Positions 1 through 6,140 of a stretch of 8,713 bases of DNA are shown in pieces (position 1 is the first letter of the stretch; each line of letters starts with the position of its first letter). Position numbers and translations under genes: made by a program. This stretch comes from AWTP1-13 sp035714005 (GTDB taxonomy: Bacteria; Pseudomonadota; Alphaproteobacteria; Rhizobiales; Hyphomicrobiaceae), in assembly GCA_035714005.1 (NCBI GenBank), contig DASTMQ010000478.1, positions 1 to 8,713 on the forward strand, written 5' to 3'. Below the pieces are notes generated by a model. It saw nothing but the letters and a program-made list of their open reading frames with translations. It was not told the origin of the DNA and made no database searches.

Positions 1-111
1 GGCGGAAGGCTGCTCGTCCGCGCCGAGGCCGAGCGCCTTTTGCGCGTCACCGCGCGCTTTGGCGCCACCAGCCCGGGAGGCAAGCTGGCAACACCGGCCC
101 CGGTGGCCTGA
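1..111 (+). CDS. C-terminal tail of an unidentified protein (partial)
   Basis: Frame 1 is open from the first base of the window to a TGA at 109-111 and would encode the last 36 residues of a protein beginning upstream. It reads as an acidic/basic helix-like segment (LLVRAEAERLLRVTARFG) followed by a Gly/Pro/Ala-rich end (PGGKLATPAPVA). Almost every codon has G or C in the third position, which is the coding bias expected in this genome and the main reason for calling it. No family can be recognised from so short a tail. It would converge on the P450 gene, with 217 bases between the two stops. A chance open frame in GC-rich DNA remains possible. Confidence 0.4.
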   Translation, partial: GGRLLVRAEAERLLRVTARFGATSPGGKLATPAPVA

Positions 112-328
112 CCCGCCGCTCGGCAGCGTCGAGACGGCGCTCGCGCCGCGGAAAGGCCCTGTAACGCGCCTCACGCAAGGCTCGGGAACGTCGGCCCGGC
201 CGGCTGCCACCTCGCTCGTTGGAGACACGACGTCCCGCCGGTCGACGGCAAACACAGGGTCCGCCCGATGGCACCGCTCTGGCCACCGCGCCGGCGTGTG
301 GAGCGAGCAGCGGCAGGCCTCGATGCGG
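112..328. other. Convergent intergenic region
   Basis: This lies between the stop of the putative left-edge gene and the stop of the P450 gene. Several frames are open only because the DNA is GC-rich, and none gives a protein-like sequence. The one clear structure is a short GC hairpin at 135-148 (CGGCG, loop CTCG, CGCCG). It has no T-tract on either side, so it is at best a weak transcription pause or terminator. Confidence 0.5.
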
Positions 329-1726
329 TCAGACGATGCGTTCGATGTGGATGGGCAGCCCGTCGCGCGGTTTTGGAATCGGCCACATCTGCCATCGCGG
401 TACGTAGTCTGGGGCGAGGCTCAGTCGTGTCGTCGTCAGCAGGTTATAGAAGAAGCTTTTGGCCTGCATGTAGGCGAAGTGCAGGCCAAGACACATATGC
501 GCTCCGCCGCCGAACGGTACCCAGGCATACTTGTGGCGCGTGCGAACCGCTGCCTCCGTAAAGCGCAGCGGATCGAACTTGAGCGGCTCCGGCCACAGTT
601 CGGGCATGCGATGGGTGAAGATGGTATTGACGGCAACACGCGTGCCGGCCGGAATATCGTAGCCCTTGAAGCGAAACTCACGCACGGCGCGGCGCGGCAC
701 CGAAACCACCGGCGGATTGATGCGCATGGCCTCCTTGAAGGCCATTTCGAGCAAAACTAGCTCACCCAGCCGTTCGTAGGGAAGCGGTGCGCCGGCGGCA
801 AGGCCAAGCCCGCGCATCTCCGCTCGCAGCTTTTCCTGCCACTCCGTGTGTTTACCCAGTAAAAAGACGAGCGTCGTCAAAGAAGAGGTCAGGGTATCGT
901 GGGCCGCCATCATCAAGAAGCTCATGTGATCGGCGATTTCCTGATCGGTCAGGAGCGATCCATCCTCTTTGCTCGTGCGGCAAAGTTCGCAGAACAGGTC
1001 CCTCCCCTCCCCTGACCGCCGCTTCGGAATCTCTTGCCGAAAAAAGGCAACGATTGCCTCCCTGCCTTTGACACCCTTCCACATTTGCGTGCCTGGGATG
1101 GGGGAACGGACTACGCCGATACTGGCCGCCACCATAGCGACGAAGGCACGGTTGATGGCATTGGCCTGCTGGCCCAGCTCGATGCCAAGGAAGGAAGTTG
1201 CGGCCAAATCAAGGGTCAGCTGTTTGATCGCCGGATAGAACTGGAACTCGGCACTGGCGCCTTGTCCCGCGCCCTGCAAATGCCACTCGGCAAGACGCCG
1301 CGAGATGCCACTATTGAGCGCCCCGAGATAGGCTTTCATGGGCGCTGGCTTGAAGGCGACCCCCAACGCCTTGCGGTGGAGCCGATGCTCCTCAAAGTCC
1401 ATCAGCATCAACCCGCGTGGGAAAAGGCGATCGAGCAGAAAACCCCAACCACCCGAGGAGGAAAAGTTCTTGTCGCGATCAAACAGAATGAGCTCGTTGG
1501 CTTCTGGTCCGAGCAGGGCGACGCTGCGTACGCCGAAAAGATGATCGCGATAGACCGGACCGTGCTTGCGGTGCATCAGCGCGACATGGCCAACCGGATC
1601 CTTGAGAGCGGCAAAGGTATTGCCAACGATCGGCCAGCCGTCCTCACCGGGGAGATGGGCCAGTCGGTGGCGATCCGCGGCTGCACCGATGTTTGAGGTC
1701 GTCTCGCTCGCAATTGGCATGCTCAT
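329..1726 (-). CDS. Cytochrome P450 monooxygenase
   Basis: A complete heme-thiolate monooxygenase of 465 residues, the usual bacterial P450 length, expected in the cytoplasm and needing separate redox partners, none of which is encoded here. The landmarks are in order. The oxygen-binding I-helix motif AAHDT is at 274-278 (D277/T278 acid-alcohol pair; the usual Gly is Ala and the Thr after T278 is Leu). The ExxR pair is E332/R335, the DPLRF (PERF-type) motif is at 385-389, and the heme loop FGGGAHMCLG is at 405-414 with C412 as iron ligand. The start is the ATG at 1726, which has GGAGG six bases upstream; an upstream TTG in frame lies before that site and is rejected. There is no transmembrane anchor. 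It lies 105 bases downstream of the extradiol dioxygenase gene on the same strand, so co-transcription is likely. The CYP family and substrate cannot be assigned; the heme loop loosely recalls the CYP26/CYP120 type (impression only). Confidence 0.97.
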   Translation of the reverse strand: MSMPIASETTSNIGAAADRHRLAHLPGEDGWPIVGNTFAALKDPVGHVALMHRKHGPVYRDHLFGVRSVALLGPEANELILFDRDKNFSSSGGWGFLLDRLFPRGLMLMDFEEHRLHRKALGVAFKPAPMKAYLGALNSGISRRLAEWHLQGAGQGASAEFQFYPAIKQLTLDLAATSFLGIELGQQANAINRAFVAMVAASIGVVRSPIPGTQMWKGVKGREAIVAFFRQEIPKRRSGEGRDLFCELCRTSKEDGSLLTDQEIADHMSFLMMAAHDTLTSSLTTLVFLLGKHTEWQEKLRAEMRGLGLAAGAPLPYERLGELVLLEMAFKEAMRINPPVVSVPRRAVREFRFKGYDIPAGTRVAVNTIFTHRMPELWPEPLKFDPLRFTEAAVRTRHKYAWVPFGGGAHMCLGLHFAYMQAKSFFYNLLTTTRLSLAPDYVPRWQMWPIPKPRDGLPIHIERIV

Positions 1727-1831
1727 GGTCTGCCTCCGCAAGAGGAGCTAGTCCGTGAAAACCCAATTTGTCCCGCGCATCGCACAAGCCCAAATGGTCC
1801 GGAAGCGCCGCAAAGTACGGTCGGCGGCGGC

Positions 1832-2848
1832 CTAAAGGCTTGTTGTTCCGCTGCTCTTCTTGGCCTGATCCCACCACGGGCAAACACCGGCGGAAACGGC
1901 ATAATTGCCATCCACGACCTGCACCGGCTGGCGCAACCCATGAGCGGCGGCCTGCAATTGGATTTCGCGCGCGTTCTGCCGTCGTTCGGCATCAAGCCAC
2001 AGGCGTTCGTGGCCCCAAAGGCTGCCACCATGCGTCATTTCACTCGGCTGCCAGCTCGCCGGATCGATGCACCGACCTCCCCAGCCGTATTCGACCATGA
2101 AGCCGGAAGGCGTGCGCGAATAGAACGAGGTCATGAAATCGTTGGTGTGGCGCCCAATGGTCGTCCCAAGGGGCACTTCCAGGTTTTGTGCAATGTCAAA
2201 GCCTTGCCCAACGTCGTCGAGACTGTAGAGCTCGACCATGAAATGATGAATGTCGTTTTTCCCCGTCTCAATCAGGGCAAGGCTGTGATGGCGCGGGTTG
2301 ACATGGAAAAAATAGGCCTTGAACGGCTTCACCAGCCAGTCGCTGAGGCGAAACCCCAGTATATCGCGATAAAAGGGAAGCAGGCTCTCGAGCTTTTCAA
2401 CGGCAAGCACGGCATGGCCGACGCCGAGCGGACCGGTGCGAAAGCCCGAGATGGCGCGACCCGGCTTGAACGGCTCGTCGGCAGCCTCGGCGCCATGAAA
2501 GGCCTCGAGCCGCGTCCCGATGGGATCCGTGAAAATGATCAGGTCCTTGACCCGGCGTTCGCTCGCCAGCGCGCGGTCGCCGCGCTTGACGTCGACCCGG
2601 GCCGCCTCCAACCGTGCCGCCAGCGCCTCGAGCGCTGCCGCGTCGGTCAACTCCCAGCCAAACAGGGCTGCTCCCTCGCCCATGTCGGGAGCGATCACGA
2701 GCCGCTGTTTGCGGTCATCCATCCTGAGCCGCAGGCTCTTTGCGCTGCGCTCGGCGATTTGCATGCCAAGAAAGCCTGAGGCGAAGGTCGCCCAGTCATC
2801 GAGCCGATCCGACCTGACGCCGACATAGCCCAGCGCTTGGATCTGCAT
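1832..2848 (-). CDS. Type I extradiol ring-cleavage dioxygenase (BphC-like, VOC fold)
   Basis: A 338-residue protein of two tandem VOC modules, similar along its length to 2,3-dihydroxybiphenyl 1,2-dioxygenase. Such enzymes use Fe(II) (sometimes Mn) and O2 to open a catechol ring next to the two hydroxyls. By family alignment the metal ligands are H145 (GVGH), H202 (IHHF) and E253 (VEYGW). The second-sphere residues are H182 (YFFHVN), H234 (GRHTND) and Y243 (SFYSRTPSG). All are present, so it should be active. BphC itself is about 298 residues; this protein has roughly 40 extra C-terminal residues after SLWGHE, including CPWWD. The start is the ATG at 2848, with GGAGA ending about six bases upstream and family homology from the second residue. 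The open frame runs 94 codons further upstream, but that stretch is Arg/Gly-rich and unlike the family. It precedes the P450 gene, which suggests a shared catabolic role on an unknown catechol. Confidence 0.95.
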   Translation of the reverse strand: MQIQALGYVGVRSDRLDDWATFASGFLGMQIAERSAKSLRLRMDDRKQRLVIAPDMGEGAALFGWELTDAAALEALAARLEAARVDVKRGDRALASERRVKDLIIFTDPIGTRLEAFHGAEAADEPFKPGRAISGFRTGPLGVGHAVLAVEKLESLLPFYRDILGFRLSDWLVKPFKAYFFHVNPRHHSLALIETGKNDIHHFMVELYSLDDVGQGFDIAQNLEVPLGTTIGRHTNDFMTSFYSRTPSGFMVEYGWGGRCIDPASWQPSEMTHGGSLWGHERLWLDAERRQNAREIQLQAAAHGLRQPVQVVDGNYAVSAGVCPWWDQAKKSSGTTSL

Positions 2849-3512
2849 GACTTTTCTCCATGGAACGTCAGGAGCCGCCCCGCAGCCTTTCCGAGCCATC
2901 GCCCCCGCCCACCCAATGGCGCGCAATGGCCATCGAGGCCGTTGCCGATAACCTTTCTGCTCGGTTGCATCATGCCTCAGTGTTGTCGACAGGGAAAGGC
3001 CGGCCGCAGCGCTGGGCAGCATGACGCGCCCTTCCCCCGCACCGGCGGACGTTCGGAGCCGATGGAAACATGGCCCCAGCCACCGGCGCCACCCGGGCAA
3101 AAAGGGGCGATCACCCGTTGCGGTCGTCACCCGCGTCCTTCACGCGAAAACTCAGGTTGCCTATCGGGAAGCGCTGCCGCCGCAAGACGACAGGGGATGC
3201 ATCGCGCCAACGCCGCGACTGGCTTCGCCATGCGTACACCGGTCCAAACTTGTAGCCGCAAGCGGCGCGGCAAACGGCAGGGCCCAGCCTCCCGTCGCCG
3301 CGCCGGGTGCTCGCAACCTTACGCGACTGGCTGGCCAGCAAGGGCCGGGCCGGGGTGACGGGATGATGACCTCACGGATAAAATGGGGCGCAGCGACACG
3401 GCAGGTCAGCCGCGCCACCGGCAGGGCCGGCCGCTGCGGCGGCGAGGGCTGGGGCATGGATACCACCCACGCGCGTGCGCCCGGACCGCTGGCTTTGAAA
3501 GCAAACAGGTGA

Positions 3513-3549
3513 CCGCGTTCGAGCGCTACCAAAGCTTACTCGAACGCGG
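3513..3549. repeat. Perfect 11-bp inverted repeat
   Basis: CCGCGTTCGAG (3513-3523) and its exact complement CTCGAACGCGG (3539-3549) are separated by 15 bases. As RNA this would be a strong hairpin, but no T-tract follows on either strand, so a standard intrinsic terminator is not supported. It could be an operator, a recombination-type site or an RNA stem. There is no recognised gene on either side. Confidence 0.6.
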
Positions 3550-3767
3550 CCCATAGGCGAGCAGAGCGTGCCCTGACCAGCCGGGAGAAGACAGGCCGGG
3601 CTTGTCTCCGCTGTGCCGGATGCGGCCCCCAAAGGTGGAACGGGTCGCGCCCTGATGTCCCCAAACCGGGCGGCTCCATGTCCAAGCCGGCATTCTTGCT
3701 TACCGCCGCAAATGGCGCCGGCAGGGTGGTCGTTCGATCCCCAGTTAGGGGGAGGCCAGCGGCTGAA

Positions 3768-3785
3768 TTGTAGGAGCACCTACAA
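3768..3785. repeat. 7-bp hairpin with four-base loop
   Basis: TTGTAGG (3768-3774) and CCTACAA (3779-3785) are perfectly complementary around AGCA. The dyad is AT-richer than its surroundings, and GGAG lies at the stem/loop junction. No adjacent start codon makes it a ribosome binding site. It may be a protein-binding dyad; its function is unknown. Confidence 0.4.
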
Positions 3786-4107
3786 ACGGCAGATGCCGCC
3801 CCGGCAAAAAATTCGGTCGCATTCAGTATTACTCTGCATAGAAACGAACTGCGTCCCTTGCCATGAATGGAACAAGCGCCGTTTGCGGTCTCTTCCCTCG
3901 ACCCAATGGCGCAGGGCCACACCGTCCTACCCCCGTATGGCAGTGGCCTAGGGCGAGAGCGCGCTGTGTTCCCCCGATACTACCGCTCTCGCCCGCCCCC
4001 CTGTTCGTAGAAGTTGCAACTGCGTATCAACTGCAAAAACGCGCGGCGCGGTTGCGCCTGATTTGGGCACAGCCGTGCGTGGGTAGCCAGCACGCCAGTA
4101 CTCATTG

Positions 4108-4263
4108 TACGAATTAATTGCGGCGGTCGCCTGGAGACCGCGGTCATTCGTAAGCGGCGGTCCCAGAGCTTGATCGCTGGGCGCCTTAGTTCGGGGGATT
4201 TGGGAGACTAACGGCGCAAAAGAGCCGGGTGTCCGCCTGAGGGAGGCGGACGCCCGGCTTTTT
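4108..4263 (+). ncRNA. Candidate structured RNA ending in an intrinsic terminator
   Basis: Several helices follow one another directly and end in a strong terminator. An outer stem TACGAAT (4108-4114)/ATTCGTA (4146-4152) encloses GCGGTC (4123-4128)/GACCGC (4136-4141). Next comes CCCAG (4162-4166)/CTGGG (4177-4181), extended by GGCG (4156-4159)/CGCC (4182-4185) across a two-base bulge. Last is GCGCCTTAGT (4181-4190) with ACTAACGGCGC (4207-4217), ten pairs with one bulged C, before the terminator stem at 4223. No credible reading frame covers the region and the next gene starts 600 bases downstream, so a free-standing small RNA fits better than a riboswitch. The 5' end is a guess and no promoter could be identified. 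It matches no RNA family I can name. Confidence 0.4.
4223..4263 (+). terminator. Strong intrinsic terminator
   Basis: A 16-bp stem (4223-4238 with 4244-4259, one T-G wobble) around a five-base loop is followed by a T-run through 4263. On the opposite strand the same stem is followed by CTTTT, so it may work in both directions. It ends the structured region described at 4108-4263, because no protein gene lies immediately upstream. Confidence 0.85.
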
Positions 4264-4732
4264 AAATGTCCGAGCCGCGTGGTCAACGCTCCCGCCGGCA
4301 GCGCATTTCGTCTGGCCGCCCGCGGCAGCACCAGCCGTGTCGGGGAGGGTAGGCGCGATGCGCGGTTCGCCCTCTCGTGCGCTTGCCTCTGCAAAAAATC
4401 GTCACGTCGTTAATTTCTTAATCGTCTCCCGACGGCATAATCGCCGTGCGGGTGTCCAGCGCAAAGGCTGGAGCACATTGCGGGGTCTGCTCTGGCGGAC
4501 GGTGCGGGCCGTCAAGCCCCACCCGTGCGCGACCATCGGCGAGGACCCAGGTTCAATGGTCCCCGGCGTGGTGCCATGCCCAAACGGCGCACCGCGACAC
4601 ACACACGGCGCCTGACCTTCCGAACCATTTGCCGGGCTGCCGCGGTTTTGGCCTCGCCCGTGCCCAAAGACGATCGGGGGCGCGGCGGGGCGCGTTTCGC
4701 CGCCACGGCCCGGCGCCGGTGTGCGGGGGACG
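4264..4732. other. Intergenic region upstream of the small membrane protein gene
   Basis: An 86-codon plus-strand frame starting at the ATG at 4358 and ending at 4615 was considered; it has only a poor GGGAGGGTAGG-type upstream site and resembles no protein family, so it is not called. An AT-rich patch at about 4410-4440 (TTAA at 4410 and 4418, CATAAT near 4436) could belong to a promoter, but no convincing -35/-10 spacing was found. Confidence 0.4.
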
Positions 4733-4747
4733 TTAACGCTCCTTTAA
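4733..4747. promoter_or_regulatory. Candidate CtrA binding site (TTAA-N7-TTAA)
   Basis: TTAA at 4733-4736 and TTAA at 4744-4747 are separated by exactly seven bases. Read on the minus strand it is TTAA-N7-TTAAC, the full consensus known for the alphaproteobacterial cell-cycle regulator CtrA. It overlaps a near-perfect dyad GCTCCTT-T-AAGGAGC (4738-4752) and lies 114 bases upstream of the 40-codon membrane protein gene. Such an AT-only pair is rare in DNA this GC-rich, but a single chance match cannot be excluded. Confidence 0.45.
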
Positions 4748-4770
4748 GGAGCATGGCGGGCTCGACCCCG

Positions 4771-4820
4771 CGCTTGGGGCACTGCCCTCATCGAGGCGGA
4801 TCGATGACAGGGCCCAAGCG
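4771..4820 (+). promoter_or_regulatory. Long hairpin in the leader of the small membrane protein gene
   Basis: CGCTTGGG (4771-4778) pairs with CCCAAGCG (4813-4820), CCCT (4785-4788) with AGGG (4809-4812), and CATCGA (4789-4794) with TCGATG (4801-4806) around the loop GGCGGA. That is 18 Watson-Crick pairs interrupted by six unpaired bases on one side and two on the other. It ends 41 bases before the start codon and has no T-tract, so it is more likely an RNA leader element than a terminator. The role is unknown. Confidence 0.5.
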
Positions 4821-4823
4821 GTG

Positions 4824-4837
4824 TGCCAACGTTGGCA
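4824..4837. promoter_or_regulatory. Perfect 14-bp palindrome, LacI-family operator pattern
   Basis: TGCCAACGTTGGCA is perfectly palindromic around a central CG and fits the general LacI/GalR-family operator pattern TG-NN-A-N-CG-N-T-NN-CA. It lies 24 bases upstream of the ATG at 4862 and just before the GGAG ribosome binding site, where a bound repressor could block transcription. No LacI-type regulator gene is in the window, so the binder would be encoded elsewhere. As RNA it could also fold as a five-pair hairpin. Confidence 0.5.
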
Positions 4838-4861
4838 GGGGAAGCCTATCCGGAGATCGCG

Positions 4862-4984
4862 ATGGATATCGTCTGGTCAACCGTGAATTGGATTGATGGT
4901 TGGATCGGTCCTTACGGCACCGTGGCAATCGTGGGCGGCATGATCGCAGGCTTTCTCTATTGGATGCTGAGCGCGTCACGCTAA
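4862..4984 (+). CDS. Small single-pass membrane protein (40 residues)
   Basis: An ATG at 4862 with GGAG six bases upstream opens a 40-codon frame ending in TAA. The product begins with a short Trp-containing stretch (W5, W10, W14). It continues with one hydrophobic span at roughly residues 18-37 (YGTVAIVGGMIAGFLYWML), which contains a G26-x3-G30 helix-packing motif, and ends in SASR. The basic C-terminus and acidic N-terminus (D2) fit a single inner-membrane helix. No family is recognised. A good ribosome binding site, a coherent hydrophobic profile and the elaborate upstream dyads argue for a real gene. It stands alone; CGTTAACG palindromes flank it at 4731 and 5038, and a weak CCCGG/CCGGG hairpin follows at 4995-5009. 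It could be a small regulator of a membrane complex or a stress peptide, but nothing in the sequence decides this. Confidence 0.65.
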   Translation: MDIVWSTVNWIDGWIGPYGTVAIVGGMIAGFLYWMLSASR

Positions 4985-5296
4985 CGAGGCGGTGCCCGGC
5001 GGGGCCGGGATTTGCCGCGAATAGCGCAGCAGCCGCACGTTAACGCCGCCGTGCAAGTCACCTGACGATTGACCTTGCGATTGGTCCGCCAAAGAGGGCG
5101 TTTGAGGTGGCGTGCGCCAGCACGATGTGGCGTGCAGGCTTCGCGGCGGCCGCCGATCGGGCAAAATCGCGTCGGCCCCGGCGCGGGTGCGATAACGGTC
5201 TGCGCCTGGAAAATGCCTGGCACTGGCGTGGGGCGCATGATCTAACGGAAACTGCGGGGTGCAATGAGAAACAAGTAGCAATCCGTCGGAGGAAAC
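4985..5296. other. Intergenic region before the GlcG/HbpS-family gene
   Basis: The region contains a weak hairpin CCCGG/CCGGG (4995-5009), the second CGTTAACG palindrome (5038-5045), and a direct repeat of GATTG at about 5067-5086 that includes a TTGACC resembling a -35 element. No matching -10 was found. The promoter of the downstream secreted protein gene must lie here. No protein gene is supported. Confidence 0.4.
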
Positions 5297-5785
5297 ATGA
5301 ATATCATCAAGACCGTGGTCGCGGTTGGCGCGATCACGTTCGTCGGCGCACTCACCGCAGTCGCCCAACAACCGCCTTCGCCTTACGGCGCCCCCATGTC
5401 GCTCGACACTGCCAAAAAAGCGATGGCGGCCTCCGAAGCGGAAGCCTCGAAGAACAATTGGCCGGTGGCAATCGCGATCCTGGATACGACCGGGTCGCTG
5501 ATCATGCTGCAGAAGCTAGACAATACGCAGACTGGGTCCGTGGAGATCGCCATCGGCAAGGCCCGCACCGCGCTCGACTTTCGGCGGCCCAGCAAGGCGC
5601 TGCAAGACGTCGTCGCCGGCGGCGGTGCCGGTCTGCGCCTGCTTTCCGTGCGCAACATGTTGGCGCTGGAAGGGGGGGTGCCGGTGATTGTCGATGGCAA
5701 GGTTGTCGGCGCCGTTGGCGTGTCCGGCGTAACATCCGAGCAGGACGCGCAAGTGGCCATGGCCGGGGCGGCAGCGGCCAAGTAA
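5297..5785 (+). CDS. Secreted GlcG/HbpS-family heme-binding-type protein
   Basis: A 162-residue protein of the GlcG/HbpS family (formerly DUF336; also the C-terminal domain of PduO). Members bind heme or cobalamin-type cofactors or act as small accessory proteins; the ligand here is unknown. A Sec signal peptide is clear: NIIK at the start, a hydrophobic core at about 6-20, and a probable AVA cleavage site at 21-23, which gives a periplasmic mature protein of about 139 residues. The family motifs are complete: WPVAIAILDTTGSL (55-68), KARTALDFRRPS (88-99), GGVPVIVDGKVVGAVGVSG (126-144) and EQDAQVA (148-154). The start ATG has GGAGG four bases upstream. It is monocistronic as far as can be seen and is followed by a 9-bp hairpin. 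It should not be read as evidence of glycolate metabolism, because no glc genes are adjacent. Confidence 0.93.
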   Translation: MNIIKTVVAVGAITFVGALTAVAQQPPSPYGAPMSLDTAKKAMAASEAEASKNNWPVAIAILDTTGSLIMLQKLDNTQTGSVEIAIGKARTALDFRRPSKALQDVVAGGGAGLRLLSVRNMLALEGGVPVIVDGKVVGAVGVSGVTSEQDAQVAMAGAAAAK

Positions 5786-5794
5786 CCGCCGCGG

Positions 5795-5828
5795 CAGCGG
5801 TGCTGGGTAAACGATTCTGGCACCGCTG
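5795..5828 (+). terminator. Stem-loop after the GlcG/HbpS-family gene, possible terminator
   Basis: CAGCGGTGC (5795-5803) and GCACCGCTG (5820-5828) form a perfect nine-pair stem with a 16-base loop, beginning ten bases after the stop codon. Only TT-A-T follows, so a T-tract is lacking. Its position suggests a transcript end or an RNA-protecting 3' stem. Confidence 0.5.
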
Positions 5829-6140
5829 TTATCGCACCGGCTTGTCTTCTGCGGGCGCACGAGACCGCAGCTGGGTTGCGCCACGCCGGGCGCCGGCCAA
5901 CCCTCCTGGTCCCCATTTTTTGGCCTCTGGTAGCGCCATTCCGCCCGCGCCGCGGACGGGCCCGGGCCAGGGGAGGCGGGGCGTCGCCGGCGGCGAGAAG
6001 CACGGGCCGTGCCATTGGGTCGCACACGCACGAATATTGCAGCTGGGAATTTTCCCCCTATCTATAGAGGGATCTCAACCCCAATTGACCACAGCTTTGC
6101 GGGCCACCTGGCGCGTAGCTCGTGTCCAGTGGAAAGGCCA
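5829..6140. other. Intergenic region before the GcrA-like gene
   Basis: No gene is supported. The last 100 bases are locally AT-richer and contain the dyads GGGAA-TT-TTCCC (6045-6056) and CTAT-CT-ATAG (6058-6067, flanked by C and G runs), then a TTGACC at about 6085. These could be part of the promoter or operator of the GcrA-like gene, but no properly spaced -10 is visible. Confidence 0.4.

Larger units (their letters stand above)
2849..4107. other. Long region without a recognisable protein gene
   Basis: About 1.26 kb with open frames on both strands, all Arg/Pro/Ala/Gly-rich, mutually overlapping, and lacking a convincing ribosome binding site or family motif. It must hold the promoter of the minus-strand dioxygenase/P450 unit near its left end; no clear -35/-10 pair was found there, though an 8-bp palindrome TGTCGACA sits at 2984-2991. 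Other structures are an 11-bp inverted repeat (3513-3549), a 7-bp hairpin (3768-3785), a small C/G hairpin (3738-3752) and an 11-base-period direct repeat (4017-4034). No transposase remnant or decayed known gene could be recognised by eye. Confidence 0.5.

Noticed and set aside
1034..1696. 220-codon plus-strand frame antisense to the P450 gene
   Set aside because: The P450 motifs on the minus strand are decisive; the antisense frame is a codon-bias artefact.
1940..2779. 279-codon plus-strand frame antisense to the dioxygenase gene
   Set aside because: The intact extradiol active site is on the minus strand; this frame has no family resemblance.
2849..3130. N-terminal extension of the dioxygenase frame by 94 codons
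   Set aside because: The stretch is Arg/Gly-rich and unlike the family, whereas the ATG at 2848 has a good GGAGA site and starts exactly where BphC homology begins.
3727..3752. Possible tRNA T-arm (GTTCGATCCCC)
   Set aside because: No 5-bp T-stem pairs correctly and no anticodon arm or acceptor stem could be built around it.
4410..4421. Second possible CtrA site
   Set aside because: The two TTAA blocks are separated by four bases, not the seven needed.
4358..4615. 86-codon frame starting with MRGSPSRAL
   Set aside because: Poor ribosome binding site, compositionally noisy protein, no recognisable family, overlapping frames of the same quality.
4753..4896. Leader-peptide frame starting at ATG 4753 after AAGGAG
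   Set aside because: The Shine-Dalgarno-like AAGGAG is only one base from the ATG, too close to function, and the frame overlaps the better-supported 40-codon gene.
5216..5234. Possible sigma-54 promoter (TGGCAC near 5219)
   Set aside because: The required TTGC-type -12 element is absent at the right spacing.
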